64,000 bases of DNA from Deltaproteobacteria bacterium (GTDB taxonomy: Bacteria; Myxococcota_A; Polyangia; Haliangiales; SHYZ01), in NCBI GenBank assembly GCA_016210055.1, contig JACQUZ010000011.1, positions 50,156 to 114,155 on the forward strand. Direction: 5' to 3'. The notes under the pieces were generated by a model. That model ran no database searches. It was not told the origin of the DNA and worked only from the letters and a program-made list of their open reading frames with translations. The translations under genes and the position numbers were made by a program. Shown here in pieces: positions 9,701-23,511 of this stretch (its first letter is position 1; each line of letters opens with the position of its first letter).

Positions 9701-9718
9701 TTGCCAACTTGGTTGCCA
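9701..9718. repeat. Second copy of the GCCAACTT/TTGGTTG half-sites
   Basis: TTGCCAACTTGGTTGCCA immediately follows the kinase/activator gene. It carries the same GCCAACTT and TTGGTTG half-sites as 4617-4641, here overlapping head to tail around a CCAACTTGG palindrome. It lies about 60-80 bp upstream of a second sigma-54-like site, the distance expected of an enhancer. Confidence 0.35.
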
Positions 9719-9778
9719 TGAGTGCTCGCCCATGACTCCAATACGTCCTCTTTTCACTGGGTTAGACGAGCGATGCCT

Positions 9779-9794
9779 TGGCCGCGAAATTGCT
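9779..9794 (+). promoter_or_regulatory. Possible sigma-54-like site before the lipoprotein gene
   Basis: TTGGCCGCGAAATTGC has GG and GC with 10 bases between, and a strong TTGCT half. The -24 half is only partly matched. Predicted transcription would begin near 9805, which would cut off the ribosome binding site of the ATG at 9811, so the assignment is doubtful. Confidence 0.25.
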
Positions 9795-9810
9795 TTCTTG
9801 GGGAGAATAG

Positions 9811-10197
9811 ATGACCCGAGTGGTGACCCTCATCCAATGCGCGCTTGCCGTGCTTGTCTTCTCCTGCACCACTCCGACAATTCCCTTGCCCCCACCCGAA
9901 GTGGAGGCCATTGAGTTCACGCTCGAGGAAGGCTGGGCTACGTTCCGCTACACGTTGCCCAAGGTCGATTACGCGAATGCCCGTGTCTTCATCATGAACG
10001 AGGATCTCGGGGGAAAGGGGATCGTTGCCGCCGCTGCCGCCGATGGAAGCGTTCCGCAGACCCAGCCCTTCCAGGCAGCGGTAGGCCATCGAATCCAGGT
10101 CATCTTCGCCCGTGATGCGGAACCGGACGAATCGAGCGCAAGGGTCTGCGTCGTGTTTCGACCCGGAAGCCTGACTGACGAGGACTTCTGCCGGTGA
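9811..10197 (+). CDS. Small putative lipoprotein
   Basis: The 128-residue product begins with a short signal peptide ending in LVFSC, a plausible lipobox with Cys19 as the lipidation site. The mature part is Pro-rich at first (TIPLPPPE) and then resembles a small beta-sandwich. The stretch VFRPGSLTDEDFC holds a second Cys, and a third sits in ARVCVVF. GGGGAG lies 6 bp upstream of the ATG, so the start is secure. It follows the kinase/activator gene and may belong to its regulon. No family recognised. Confidence 0.65.
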   Translation: MTRVVTLIQCALAVLVFSCTTPTIPLPPPEVEAIEFTLEEGWATFRYTLPKVDYANARVFIMNEDLGGKGIVAAAAADGSVPQTQPFQAAVGHRIQVIFARDAEPDESSARVCVVFRPGSLTDEDFCR

Positions 10198-10215
10198 GCG
10201 AGGCGGAGACGCGAC

Positions 10216-11088
10216 TTACTCGGAGATGCGGATCTTGGGTGGGAGGAAGAACGAGCAGCCTGCGCCAAAGAACAGGTGGTTTAGGAAGCGCTTGTCTTTC
10301 CCATCGACCCAGCCGTCTGCGTTGAAGTCCAACCCGCTTGGATTGTCGTTAAACCAGTAGCTGCTCATGGAAAGGTCGACGGCCACCCACTTGTTGATGA
10401 AGGCATGAATTCCGACTGCAGCGAGGGCACCGATGTTGGTCCCTGCGTTGTTCGGGCAGTCATTTCGCGGATCGTCAAAGACGTCCTTGCTCGTCCCGTC
10501 CTTGTACTCGATCGTTCGATCCTTTACGCGCGAGCAGCCATTCGACGTGCCGAAGGCGCTCTCGGTCTTGACGACCCCCATGCCGCCCTTGATGTACACG
10601 TCGAAATTGACGAAGGTCTTTTGGAAAACGGAGAGCTTGCCAAACCACGGGGTGAGCGCCACGTACGCGCCGCCATGGAGTGGCGTGCGATTCACGTGAT
10701 CTTCGTATTGCTTCCTTGACGGTGCGATTCCATCTTCCTGTCCAGGCTCACCGAGCGCGCTCTTGATCTCACTTCCGAGCGCGCTGTCTCGCGACGTGCC
10801 GAAGAACGCCTGGGCGCCGATGGAGAGGGAGTCGGTGAGGTGGTACTCGAGCTTCAAGCCGCCGGAATAGGTGTCCTTGTTGTCCGCAGCGACGGACATG
10901 TCGAACGTCGGTGCCAGCTCGAAGCGCTTTTCCCGCAGTTCCATCTTGTGGCGCACTGCTGGCTGCCCTTCCAACAAGGAACGCCGGGCGTCTGCAGTAC
11001 CGGGCGAAAGAATGGCGACCGCGAGCAACACGGCGCCCACGGTGGGCGCTGTGCGGGCAAGCTGCTGAGAAGACTTCTGCATCATCAT
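10216..11088 (-). CDS. Myxobacterial outer-membrane beta-barrel protein
   Basis: The 290-residue product has a signal peptide after MMMQKSS and then strand-like amphipathic segments. The opening RFELAPTFDMSV, followed by GGLKLEYHLTDSLSIGAQAFFG, fits the myxobacterial family of outer-membrane beta-barrel domain proteins (TIGR04565-like, from memory). Three Asp-rich turns near the C-terminus (FNADGWVDGKDKRF) could bind calcium. The ATG at 11088 has GAGGAG at good spacing; that site overlaps the stop of the upstream gene, so the two are co-translated. The C-terminus is FFLPPKIRISE. The role is probably structural or porin-like. Confidence 0.78.
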   Translation of the reverse strand: MMMQKSSQQLARTAPTVGAVLLAVAILSPGTADARRSLLEGQPAVRHKMELREKRFELAPTFDMSVAADNKDTYSGGLKLEYHLTDSLSIGAQAFFGTSRDSALGSEIKSALGEPGQEDGIAPSRKQYEDHVNRTPLHGGAYVALTPWFGKLSVFQKTFVNFDVYIKGGMGVVKTESAFGTSNGCSRVKDRTIEYKDGTSKDVFDDPRNDCPNNAGTNIGALAAVGIHAFINKWVAVDLSMSSYWFNDNPSGLDFNADGWVDGKDKRFLNHLFFGAGCSFFLPPKIRISE

Positions 11089-11099
11089 CCGTATCTCCT

Positions 11100-11978
11100 C
11101 TAGCGGAATGTCGTATATCGGAAGGAGGTCGGGAACCACATGCTGAGCCCAGCCTGGAACATGATGTGGTTGATTAGCTTGCTGTCCGCCTGGTCCTTTG
11201 CCGTTTCCACAGGCAGGAATGGCTGCCGATTGGCATCTTCGTACTTGTCGATGAAGACGTAGTCTCGGACGCCCAGGTTGAGCGTAAGCCACGGCGTGAG
11301 AAACACGCGTGTCGTAAGACCTGCCGTGGGCGTGATGAGGAGGTTCTTCCACGCGGGGAATTTCTCCGGATTGGGATCGCGAGGAATGATTTCGGATTGC
11401 GTCATGCCTACCCCGACGGTGAAGAGCCACTCCCAGTGAATGATCCGTCGGTTAAAAATGGTGAACTTTCCATAGATGGGAACGTAGTGAAAATTCAGAG
11501 ATGCCGACCAAAGGTACTGATTCAGCGTCGGGAGGCGGCGGTCCTGGCGTGCCACCAGGTCGTAGGTCTCACGGAAGCTCTTGGTGAACGCCTGTGCTTC
11601 GAGCCCGACAGCCAGGACGTCCGTGAGATAGAAGTTAGCCTGCGCATTGGCGGCGTGGTGCTGGATCATGTTGTCGTTGATGGTCAACCCGTAGGACGGC
11701 ACCAGCTCGAAGCGGTTCATTTTCAAGAATGGTTTCCGGATGACCACTACGATGTCTTGCCAGGACACGCGTTCTTCACCCAACGCCATGTCCTTCTCGG
11801 CTTGTCCTTCGCTAGAGCTCTCTTCCGCGGAGGCTTCTGTGCCACTGGTCGATTGCTCGGATTCTTCCACCGTGAAGCTCTGCTCCGCGGAAGTCCTGTC
11901 CTCAGACTGCGCGGTCGCCAGGCGAGGGAAGGCGAGCGCTGCGAAAGCCGAAACGACCAGGATCGCGCGCTGGATCAT
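11100..11978 (-). CDS. Myxobacterial outer-membrane beta-barrel protein (paralogue)
   Basis: This 292-residue protein has a signal peptide (MIQRAILVVSAFAALAF...ATAQ), then a Ser/Glu-rich linker of ~45 residues. Its barrel region starts with NRFELVPSYGLTINDN, closely parallel to the RFELAPTFDMSV of the gene downstream. The two are diverged tandem paralogues in one operon. The ATG at 11978 has AAGGAG 7 bp upstream; longer in-frame readings would run into the promoter. The acidic linker may be periplasmic or bind a partner. Function is unknown. Confidence 0.78.
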   Translation of the reverse strand: MIQRAILVVSAFAALAFPRLATAQSEDRTSAEQSFTVEESEQSTSGTEASAEESSSEGQAEKDMALGEERVSWQDIVVVIRKPFLKMNRFELVPSYGLTINDNMIQHHAANAQANFYLTDVLAVGLEAQAFTKSFRETYDLVARQDRRLPTLNQYLWSASLNFHYVPIYGKFTIFNRRIIHWEWLFTVGVGMTQSEIIPRDPNPEKFPAWKNLLITPTAGLTTRVFLTPWLTLNLGVRDYVFIDKYEDANRQPFLPVETAKDQADSKLINHIMFQAGLSMWFPTSFRYTTFR

Positions 11979-12047
11979 GAGAAGGCTCCTTGCGTCGAAA
12001 TCATGAGTGAATTCGCGGGCTTGGGTGACTGGCTCAAGGTTTTCGCG

Positions 12048-12077
12048 ACTATAGCACGCGAAATTTTGGACGAGCAA
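12048..12077 (-). promoter_or_regulatory. Candidate sigma-70 promoter of the OMP pair
   Basis: On the minus strand TTGCTC and TATAGT are separated by 18 bases. The -10 matches 5 of 6 consensus bases. It sits about 70 bp upstream of the ATG at 11978 in a locally AT-richer stretch. Confidence 0.45.
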
Positions 12078-12131
12078 GAGCTTTTCTTCCGGGTGCTTCC
12101 GCAGTGCTCGGGGTGTTATTCATGCTGGCGG

Positions 12132-13340
12132 TCAGGCAGCCTTGGATTCCCCCTCCCGGTCAAAAAGCGCCGCGACAAATTCGGCGGCGTTGAACTCCCG
12201 AAGGTCTTCGACCTTCTCGCCGATGCCGATGTATCGGATGGGGAGCTTCAAGGTGTCGCAAATCCCCAGCACCACCCCGCCCTTGGCTGTTCCATCCAAC
12301 TTCGTGAGGACGATCCCCGTGATGTCCAGTGCCTCCTTGAACATCTGAGCCTGGGCAATGGCGTTTTGTCCCGTCGTGGAGTCCACCACCAGGAACGTCT
12401 CGTGTGGCGCCTGGGGCATTGCCTTGCTTGCCACCCGTCGCACTTTTTGCAGCTCCTCCATGAGGTCCGACTTGGTGTGCAACCGTCCCGCCGTATCTGC
12501 GATTAAGACGTCATAGCCCTCGGCTTGGGCATGCCTTATCGCCTCGAAAACGACAGATGAGGGATCGCCTCCCTCCTTGCCCTTGATGATGGGACATCCC
12601 GTTCGCTGGCCCCAGATCTCGAGCTGCTCCGTGGCTGCCGCGCGGAACGTGTCACCGGCAGCGAGGAGAACCTTCTTCCCATTTTGGGTGAGCTTTGCCG
12701 CGAGCTTGCCAATGGTGGTCGTCTTGCCGACCCCGTTGACTCCAACGACCAAGAGCACCAGCGGTTTCGCGACTTCGAAGTCGAGCGGGGGCGCGCCCAC
12801 GTCGAGTATGGCCGTCGATTGCTCCTTGATCTTGTCCCAGATCGTCTCCACGTCGGCGAGTTGATCGCGGGAGAGCTGGCCCTTCACCGACTCGAAGAGC
12901 TTCTGCGACGTCTTCACGCCAATGTCAGCGGTGAGGAGGACTTCTTCGAGGCGATCGATGGTCTGCGGATCGATCGTCTTCTTTCCCTGAAACAGGGCGC
13001 CTATCTTGGCTATGAATCCACCGCGCGTTCTTTCGAGGCCAACCTTGAGCGGTTTTGCTTCTCGTGCAGCCCGCACCACGGCCGGTTCGGGCACCATGGT
13101 CGGCTTTTCCTTGGGCGGCGTGACCTCGAGCCGCTCGGCGGTGACTTCTTCGGGCGGCGGCTTGAGAGCTGGCGGGGCGGCCACGCGTTCTTTGAGAGGG
13201 GGCGTAGGCTTGGGTGGCGCCAGTTTCTCGGCGCGCTTGGCTGGGGGCAGCTCCGCCCGCCTCGCTCGCTTGATGGCGATGGCGACGCCCAGCGCCAGGG
13301 CAACGAGAATCGCCAAGAAGACCACGACTTCGGTAGACAT
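12132..13340 (-). CDS. ftsY: Signal recognition particle receptor FtsY
   Basis: FtsY is the membrane-associated SRP receptor GTPase that brings ribosome-nascent-chain complexes to the Sec translocon. The 402-residue product has an N-terminal membrane segment ([19 protein letters not shown]), a charged Pro/Lys/Glu-rich linker, and a complete NG domain. Its GTPase motifs are [22 protein letters not shown] and TKLDG, and the C-terminus has [14 protein letters not shown]. The hydrophobic anchor in place of the long acidic A domain is seen in several non-enteric lineages. The ATG at 13340 places the membrane helix at the very N-terminus. Confidence 0.97.
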   Translation of the reverse strand: MSTEVVVFLAILVALALGVAIAIKRARRAELPPAKRAEKLAPPKPTPPLKERVAAPPALKPPPEEVTAERLEVTPPKEKPTMVPEPAVVRAAREAKPLKVGLERTRGGFIAKIGALFQGKKTIDPQTIDRLEEVLLTADIGVKTSQKLFESVKGQLSRDQLADVETIWDKIKEQSTAILDVGAPPLDFEVAKPLVLLVVGVNGVGKTTTIGKLAAKLTQNGKKVLLAAGDTFRAAATEQLEIWGQRTGCPIIKGKEGGDPSSVVFEAIRHAQAEGYDVLIADTAGRLHTKSDLMEELQKVRRVASKAMPQAPHETFLVVDSTTGQNAIAQAQMFKEALDITGIVLTKLDGTAKGGVVLGICDTLKLPIRYIGIGEKVEDLREFNAAEFVAALFDREGESKAA

Positions 13341-13389
13341 GCGGCGCAAGGTAAGATGCGGCGCGCCGTGGGTCAACCTGCGCGCGTGG

Positions 13390-15132
13390 TTACGTTCGCG
13401 GGCTCCGGCTGCTTTCCAGCCGGACCGCATCCACCTGGGCCTTGACCGTCAAGAGGATGCTTTCGTCCGGGATCCGGGAGGAATAATAGGTCTCCTCGAC
13501 GAGATCGGTCAGGTCGCGGAGCGGACCGCCGGGCAACTGTCCCCGCGCGTGCCGGCAGATTTCGCGCGGTGTCCACACGCCCCACAAGTCTGGCGAAGGG
13601 AGAAGCCGAGCCGCTACGCCGCGATACATCGCAAAGGCACGCTCGCGCACCGGAATGAGATCGATGCGCATCCCTCGGAGCTCGCCCCGGTGGGGGATGG
13701 AAACCTCAAACCGCTCGGTCACGAATCCGTGGCAGCAGGCCTCCACGCGCCAAGGCCCTGCCGTGAGAGGGGGCGTCTCGAACTCACCGGTCTCGCCCGT
13801 GACCACCACGACTGGAGCGGCACTTGGTGAGATGAGAGTCAGCCCACAGGCCATGAGGGGCTCGAGCGTCGCGGCGTCGCGGGCCCAGCCGGATACGACA
13901 TGATCCGCTGCGCGCTTGAGCGTCATGAGGAGGCTAGGCTTGGCAAAGCGTGCCCCTGGATGGGAAGAGGCAGGCTTCTCCGGCGCTTGACTTCCCTTGC
14001 GAGGGGGCGGTGCATGCCGGAGTTGAGCCAGACGTTCGAGCAACGGCTTCCAGGGCTGGGTACGCCAAGCCACGAGCGACAAGAGGCCAGCCGCCGCAGC
14101 GCCAAAAGCCATGAGCGTATGGGCGATAGGTATCGGTCTCGGTGGCATGATGCGAACGACCTTCGAGGTAGTTCTCGTCCCTCGCCTCCAGGGTAGGGGA
14201 GACGGATGCTCAACGATGACCGAGATGTCGCCCGGTCCAAGCTCTGCCGCGGCTACCTTGAGGCGAAACTGCCCGTCAGGTTCCGTCGTGCTCTCGGCGA
14301 CTCGACGTCCCTGGGCGATCATCGAAACGGGCATCCGCGGCAGTGGCTGCCCATCGGCGTCGACGAGACGCCCCTTGGCGACGAGGGCCGATTCGTGGGC
14401 CATGAAGGTGGTGGGGAGCGCAAGATCCTCGATTGACGTGGCGGTCTCCAATAGGAACGTGGTCTCGGTCAACGCCTCGTTCCATTGAACGTTGCCCAAG
14501 AAGCGGGCGATGAGCCTCTTTTCACCGGGCGCTCCGAGCATGGACCTTGGGATACGGACTTGCGTTGGGGCTTTGTCGTCGGTCCGCACGGCGGATGCCT
14601 TCCGGCCGTCTCCTCGTGGATCGGAGATCTCGAGTTGGACAGGCACCGACACTCGCTGGTCATCGACGCGTGCCTCGAGGGCTACTTCTATCTCCGGGAT
14701 ATTGGCGGGAACGCTCGAGGGCATCTGCAGGAGGAGCGCCATGGCTGCCTTTCCGATGTCTACTCGTGTTTTCTCGGCGGTGGCGGGGTCAAGGACGTCG
14801 CTGCCAAGAAACCGAGCGGTCACCTCGTAGAGACCGGTGGCCAGCGGAAACTCGGCCGCAAAGGCTCCACCCTCACCGGTCACGGCATCCTTGCGGGCCC
14901 ACCCGACTGCGACCTCAACGGAAGTCCCCGGAATCCCTTCGCCCGAGTGGGCCTCAACGAGACGACCTACCACCGTGGCCCCACGCCCTGTGGGGCGCAC
15001 CTCCTCGATGACAAGCCGAGGTCTCCCTTTCACCAGGACGACTGGTCCAGCGTCAGCTCGGCACCAGATCGCCAGCCAAGCCCACGAAAACATGAGGGCA
15101 ATACCCCAATACCTAGTGCGTGCCGTCACCAT
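13390..15132 (-). CDS. Secreted/membrane carboxypeptidase-regulatory-like protein with DUF4129-like tail
   Basis: The 580-residue protein starts with a signal-like segment, followed by several beta-sandwich repeats of the carboxypeptidase regulatory/Big type ([39 protein letters not shown]). A membrane helix follows near residue ~350 ([19 protein letters not shown]). The cytoplasmic part carries one more such domain and a C-terminus beginning with [10 protein letters not shown] that resembles DUF4129. The domains therefore lie on both sides of the membrane. The start is taken as the ATG at 15132, with no strong Shine-Dalgarno. The gene is divergent from smc, and a structural or protease-linked role can only be guessed. 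Confidence 0.65.
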   Translation of the reverse strand: MVTARTRYWGIALMFSWAWLAIWCRADAGPVVLVKGRPRLVIEEVRPTGRGATVVGRLVEAHSGEGIPGTSVEVAVGWARKDAVTGEGGAFAAEFPLATGLYEVTARFLGSDVLDPATAEKTRVDIGKAAMALLLQMPSSVPANIPEIEVALEARVDDQRVSVPVQLEISDPRGDGRKASAVRTDDKAPTQVRIPRSMLGAPGEKRLIARFLGNVQWNEALTETTFLLETATSIEDLALPTTFMAHESALVAKGRLVDADGQPLPRMPVSMIAQGRRVAESTTEPDGQFRLKVAAAELGPGDISVIVEHPSPLPWRRGTRTTSKVVRIMPPRPIPIAHTLMAFGAAAAGLLSLVAWRTQPWKPLLERLAQLRHAPPPRKGSQAPEKPASSHPGARFAKPSLLMTLKRAADHVVSGWARDAATLEPLMACGLTLISPSAAPVVVVTGETGEFETPPLTAGPWRVEACCHGFVTERFEVSIPHRGELRGMRIDLIPVRERAFAMYRGVAARLLPSPDLWGVWTPREICRHARGQLPGGPLRDLTDLVEETYYSSRIPDESILLTVKAQVDAVRLESSRSPRT

Positions 15133-15251
15133 GACACCAATGGGTAGGGTGTTTTCCGATTGATGGGGAGATCTGCACCGTGCTAGAAGGTACAGGAGCT
15201 GGGCGACATTGCGTTGCCCTACATATATGGTCACGCGCAGGGACTGGTGAC

Positions 15252-19016
<3,765 letters not shown>

Positions 19017-19021
19017 GGCCC

Positions 19022-21463
19022 TCAGCGTGTCTTCAGCCAAAGCGGGTTCGTGATCGCCAGGGGCATGACGGGCCTATCCTGCGTTGGCACAACGGGATCG
19101 AGGGAATCGTCCCCGCGAACTACCACCACGAAAAAGGAGTCACGCTTGGTTGAGAGGTTCCAAGTGGCTCGATAGCGCACCACCTGGTCGCGTCCCGCCG
19201 TCACAGCGATCGGCTCCCCCTTGGGCCGCCCGTTCTCCAGGAGCTCGATTCGATCCACGTCCACCCACGGGGCTGCCTGGACGATCACTTCGACCGGGAC
19301 GACTTCGCCAGGCCGAACTGCGAGCGTGCGGCCGATCGCCGATTCGCCTCGCACGCGGAGGGTCACAAATGGGCCATTCGTGACCAGGACATCTCGCGAT
19401 TCCTTGATCGCCGTGAGGATTGCCTCCGGTGTCACCCGCTCCGGCTCATCAAAGCCCATCCGCAGGAAGTTGCGCGGGTACCCGCACTCCTCGGTGAACA
19501 CCGCGTGCGAGTCCGAATTCCCCGTCGCCGTCACCTTGTGCCCTTGCGAGAGAAGCCAGTACCAGTCCTTGAGGCTCGAGTCGGCGTCTCCCCATCGCTT
19601 GGCGTTGACCACCTCGATGGCGTCGAAATCCAGGGCGGTGCCTGCAGGCGGCGCTGAACCAGGTTTCCATCCGACGAGGTCGAAGTAGCCATTCTTGCCT
19701 GATCGCGGGTGGTTCACCTGGATGACCAGGCGCGATTCCAACGCGCGAAGGACGCGAAGGATCTCGTCGGGTCTCTTGCCTTCGACTCGGGGTGCGGGCT
19801 TGTGGAGGGCCCCGCCCAAGCGGGACAGTGGATAGGCGTTGAAGTGGCCCACGGTCTCCGTGGTCGCTTCCACGCCGACCACGGGATAGATTAGGGAACT
19901 GACCCCGAGCTCTGCCACCACAGGGCCAAGATCGACCACCTGGTTGTGCTCCGTGGCCACGGCGACCTCCACGCCTTCCGCCAGATTGGCGATGACCCGG
20001 TCACGGGCCGCAAGCCCAGAGTCCGTGGAGAACAAGGAATGCTGATGGAAGTCAGCCGAGAGGTATCCCGTCGTGTCGACCACGCGAGAGAGGACGAGCT
20101 CCACGCGCTCGGTCTCACCCGGAGCAAGAACGACTTGGGCTTGCGCGAGGTCAAACTCCACGCCTCGGGAGGCGCTGATGACGTACGACCCCGAGGGCAG
20201 CAAGGCATGTCCTTGCCCATTTGGCGAGATGACCACGTTTCCCGCGGTATTTCGGTGCTTGGGGCCGAGATCCGGGTCCTTGGTGGGCGCCTGGCCACGG
20301 ATTGTGATCTTGGCTGGCGAGGGGACGAGCGTCCCATCCTTGTTCCGCTCCATCACGACAAAGTCGAGGTCCGCTGGCTTGGGGAGCGTGAGGTCGAGGC
20401 TCGTACCAGCGGTTCCCAAGGATACCGGCAAGGGTGGCACGCTTTGGCCTGCCCATTCGGCGTGCACCAGGTAGTCACCTGGAGGAAGGAGAAGCCGGTA
20501 AGCACCGTCGTCGCTTGTCCTTGCCTCTGCCAGGGGCCTCCCCCCTGTGTCTGTCGCCACCACGCGGGTATATGCCGCGTGCCCCTTGACGAATCCCTCA
20601 AGCTGAGCGGCCGGCTCGCTGCGAAGCTCATGGATTGCAGGCAGTAGGCTTGCCACGTCACCGTTGTTGCCGACGACGAGATGTCGCTCCACGCTCGCAG
20701 ACTGTAACGGAAGGAGGTGAAGCGTGGCGAGGATGGTGTCTGTCCATGAGGAGCCGCTCGGCCCCGTGAGTTCCCTGTCCCTTGTCGTGTACCCATAGCT
20801 CACCTGCGGTCCAACTCCGGCAACCCAAGGCGCGACGTGGCGCCCCTTGAACTTGAATCCCTGGCCAGGCATGAAGTGCTCGGAGTGACCCCACTGGATA
20901 ACGTCGCCGACTTCGAAGTCGGAGAGGGGCTTGTCGCCGGCGGTTATCGTGGTTCGGATGAGGATGCTCGAGGATGCAGAACGAAGGCGGTATTCGGTGA
21001 CGATCTTGATGGCCGGGTCCACCGAGTCGTGTCCACGTGCGGTCACCGCGGCCTCCTCTCCTTCGGTGGAAGTCGCCTCGACGTGCTCGTAGATGGCCTG
21101 CCTGGGAAAGGTATCGTCGAGGTAGAGGAAGACCTGATTCATCGCGTCCTCTCCACCATGGGGCGCGGCATCCACGAGGTTTCCGCCCGATTCGGCAAAG
21201 CCCAGGGCAACTTTTGAGTCGGTCACAATGACGGCGATATGCTGGTTCTCCAGGCGGAAATCGCCGATTGAGCCCACAGCTCCAGGGCCTCGAATGAGTT
21301 GCGAAGGCTGGGTGACTCGATAAGCGCGCGCAAGGGGTGCGGGCATGCTCGGCGGCGGGAGCCCCTGCCGGTTCGAGAATTCCGACCGTGACCGCCTTTG
21401 ACTCGTCTCGGCTCGGGCGCATGCCAAGAGGGCGACTAGCCCCAAAAGGACCCACCATCGCAT
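19022..21463 (-). CDS. CehA/McbA-family metallohydrolase lipoprotein (PHP-like)
   Basis: The 813-residue product starts with a lipoprotein signal ending in LLAC. It then has a beta-rich region with a carboxypeptidase-regulatory repeat (FVKGHAAYTRVVATDTGG) and a C-terminal PHP-type metallohydrolase domain. Metal-binding motifs are visible as DFHQHSLFSTDSG, VATEHNQ, NHPRSG and NSDSH. CehA and McbA are known carbaryl/phosphoester-type hydrolases in this superfamily; the substrate here is not predictable. The start at 21463 gives a proper lipobox. The gene converges on smc with a 5-bp gap and diverges from yebC. Confidence 0.8.
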   Translation of the reverse strand: MRWWVLLGLVALLACARAETSQRRSRSEFSNRQGLPPPSMPAPLARAYRVTQPSQLIRGPGAVGSIGDFRLENQHIAVIVTDSKVALGFAESGGNLVDAAPHGGEDAMNQVFLYLDDTFPRQAIYEHVEATSTEGEEAAVTARGHDSVDPAIKIVTEYRLRSASSSILIRTTITAGDKPLSDFEVGDVIQWGHSEHFMPGQGFKFKGRHVAPWVAGVGPQVSYGYTTRDRELTGPSGSSWTDTILATLHLLPLQSASVERHLVVGNNGDVASLLPAIHELRSEPAAQLEGFVKGHAAYTRVVATDTGGRPLAEARTSDDGAYRLLLPPGDYLVHAEWAGQSVPPLPVSLGTAGTSLDLTLPKPADLDFVVMERNKDGTLVPSPAKITIRGQAPTKDPDLGPKHRNTAGNVVISPNGQGHALLPSGSYVISASRGVEFDLAQAQVVLAPGETERVELVLSRVVDTTGYLSADFHQHSLFSTDSGLAARDRVIANLAEGVEVAVATEHNQVVDLGPVVAELGVSSLIYPVVGVEATTETVGHFNAYPLSRLGGALHKPAPRVEGKRPDEILRVLRALESRLVIQVNHPRSGKNGYFDLVGWKPGSAPPAGTALDFDAIEVVNAKRWGDADSSLKDWYWLLSQGHKVTATGNSDSHAVFTEECGYPRNFLRMGFDEPERVTPEAILTAIKESRDVLVTNGPFVTLRVRGESAIGRTLAVRPGEVVPVEVIVQAAPWVDVDRIELLENGRPKGEPIAVTAGRDQVVRYRATWNLSTKRDSFFVVVVRGDDSLDPVVPTQDRPVMPLAITNPLWLKTR

Positions 21464-21560
21464 GCCGGCATTATGACCAAAACGTCGCGGAATCGCGGGA
21501 TTGCGTCGTAAGAACACGCATGGTAAAGGTCGATGGTTCAATCTCGTTTTCGGAGATCTC

Positions 21561-22310
21561 ATGTCCGGCCACAACAAATGGTCCACAATCAAGCACAAGA
21601 AGGCCGCCCAGGACGCCAAGCGATCCAAGGTTTGGACGAAAATCATCAAGGAAATCACAGTCTCTGCGCGATTGGGTGGGGGTGATCCGTCTGGAAACCC
21701 GCGGCTCCGGTCGGCCATCGACAAGGCCAAGGGCGCCAACATGCCCAACGACAACATCGACCGCGCCATCAAGAAGGGCACTGGCGAGCTCGAGGGCGTG
21801 TCCTATGAGGAGATCACCTACGAGGGCTACGGCCCCGGCGGAGTCGCGATTCTCGTTGAGGTGATGACGGACAACCGCACCCGAACCGTCGCCGAAATCC
21901 GTCACGCCCTTGAGAAATACGGCGGCAACTTGGGGGCCTCCGGCTCAGTCGCCTGGATTTTCAAGAAGCGAGGCCTCATCACTCTGGAAAAGACAGCGGT
22001 CTCCGAAGACCGGCTCATGGAAATAGCCGTCGACGCCGGCGCCGAAGACGTCCGCGATGCAGGGTCGAGCTGGGAGGTCGAGACCGACCCGTCTACCATT
22101 GAGGCTGTCAAGGCGGCGCTCGCATCGGCCAAGCTCGAGACCACGAGCGGCGAGGTGACGATGCTCCCTCAGAGCCGAGTGAAGCTCGACGATGGCAAGG
22201 CCGAGTCGATGCTAAAGCTCATGAACGCCCTTGAAGACGACGACGACGTGCAGAACGTCTACGCGAATTTCGACATCGACGACGAGCTCCTCGAGCGACT
22301 CTCAGCGTGA
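21561..22310 (+). CDS. yebC: YebC/PmpR-family regulator (TACO1-like)
   Basis: The 249-residue product begins with [14 protein letters not shown], the hallmark of the YebC/TACO1 family, and continues with [21 protein letters not shown] and the acidic C-terminal domain. Family members act as transcriptional regulators or help ribosomes at polyproline stretches. The ATG at 21561 follows GGAGA. It is the first gene of a yebC-ruvC-ruvA-ruvB cluster, an arrangement common across bacteria. Confidence 0.96.
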   Translation: MSGHNKWSTIKHKKAAQDAKRSKVWTKIIKEITVSARLGGGDPSGNPRLRSAIDKAKGANMPNDNIDRAIKKGTGELEGVSYEEITYEGYGPGGVAILVEVMTDNRTRTVAEIRHALEKYGGNLGASGSVAWIFKKRGLITLEKTAVSEDRLMEIAVDAGAEDVRDAGSSWEVETDPSTIEAVKAALASAKLETTSGEVTMLPQSRVKLDDGKAESMLKLMNALEDDDDVQNVYANFDIDDELLERLSA

Positions 22311-22352
22311 TCTGTACTCCGCCTGTCATACCTAGAGGGTAGACTCGCCTCG

Positions 22353-22886
22353 GTGCTGGACGAGCTGCCCCGAAAGCTTCGCATTATTGGGATCGACCCA
22401 GGAAGCCGGATTACCGGGTATGCAGTCATTTGTGCCGAAGGGACCCGTGCGCCCAGCGTGCGGTACGTGGAGTGTGGAGTCCTCGCGCTCGATGCCCGGG
22501 CGCCGCTCGAGCGTCGGCTTGCCGAGCTCTTTGAAGGCACGACAGAAATTCTCCGAGAGCTTTCCCCTCACGTGGCTGCCGTCGAAGACGTTTTTTATGG
22601 GGCGAGCGTGCGCTCGGCGCTGATCTTGGGCCAAGCACGCGGGGCGGCGCTTGCCGCACTCGGGAGCGCAGGCGTGCGGGTCTTTGCCTACCCTCCGGCG
22701 ACGATAAAGCAGGCGGTCACGGGACGAGGACGCGCGAGCAAGGTCCAGGTCGCCCAGATGGTGCGTGCCATCGTGGGGCTTAGGCGCACGCCGCGAGCAG
22801 ATGCGGCCGACGCGCTGGCCGTTGCCGTCACCCACGCGCTCCTGCGAACGGACGGTCTACGCCAGCCCGAGAGGTGGCTCGCATGA
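22353..22886 (+). CDS. ruvC: Crossover junction endodeoxyribonuclease RuvC
   Basis: RuvC resolves Holliday junctions as a metal-dependent dimeric nuclease. The 177-residue protein has the acidic catalytic set: GIDPGS near residue 14, VEDVFYG with the second acidic residue near 78, and the C-terminal pair in RADAADALAVAVTHA. The start is a GTG at 22353. Its stop overlaps the ruvA start (ATGA), so the two are translationally coupled. Confidence 0.97.
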   Translation: MLDELPRKLRIIGIDPGSRITGYAVICAEGTRAPSVRYVECGVLALDARAPLERRLAELFEGTTEILRELSPHVAAVEDVFYGASVRSALILGQARGAALAALGSAGVRVFAYPPATIKQAVTGRGRASKVQVAQMVRAIVGLRRTPRADAADALAVAVTHALLRTDGLRQPERWLA

Positions 22887-23509
22887 TTGCCCGCCTTCGC
22901 GGAACACTGGTGGAGCGAGGGGCCGATACGGTTGTGATCGAGTGTGGTGGAGTTGGGTATGAGGTCACGGTGTCGCTCTCGACGCTCGCCGCGATCCCTG
23001 AACCTGGGTCCGAGGTGGCGCTGCGCATTTTTACGCATGCCCAAGAGAACAGGGTTGCCCTTTATGGCTTTGCGACTTCCGAGGAGCGGGAGCTCTTCGA
23101 CCGCCTGATCACGGTGAAGAACGTGGGCCCGGCGACGGCGATCGAGACCTTGTCGGGAGCCCCTACGCCACGCGACCTCGCAAGGATGGTCGCCCACGGC
23201 GACCTCGCGTCGCTCACCAGGATCCGGGGGGTCGGGAAGAAACGGGCCGAGATGCTCGTCGTGGAGTTGAAGGAGAAGTGCCAGATCCTCTTGGCGGGCT
23301 GGGGTGTGGCAGCCGAGGATGCACCGACGCGCTCCAAGCCCCTCCGCAAGGGGACGCGGCCCCCCATCTTGGACGAGCTTGCCTCTGCCCTCGTTAACCT
23401 GGGATACCGACCAACCGAGGCAGAAAAGCACGTGGCTCTGCTCGAGGTTCCTGCGGGTGCTTCGATTGAAACGCTCTTGCGCGACGCCCTGCGCGCGATG
23501 CCGAGGTGA
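22883..23509 (+). CDS. ruvA: Holliday junction branch migration protein RuvA
   Basis: RuvA binds Holliday junctions and loads the RuvB motor. The 208-residue product starts MIARLRGTL, as in the family. It has the N-terminal OB fold, the helix-hairpin-helix region (LITVKNVGPATAIETLSG and LTRIRGVGKKRAEMLVVELK), and the flexible linker to the small C-terminal domain (DELASALVNLGY). The ATG at 22883 overlaps the ruvC stop, so an alternative start 9 bases upstream is unlikely. Confidence 0.97.
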   Translation: MIARLRGTLVERGADTVVIECGGVGYEVTVSLSTLAAIPEPGSEVALRIFTHAQENRVALYGFATSEERELFDRLITVKNVGPATAIETLSGAPTPRDLARMVAHGDLASLTRIRGVGKKRAEMLVVELKEKCQILLAGWGVAAEDAPTRSKPLRKGTRPPILDELASALVNLGYRPTEAEKHVALLEVPAGASIETLLRDALRAMPR

Positions 23510-23511
23510 AC

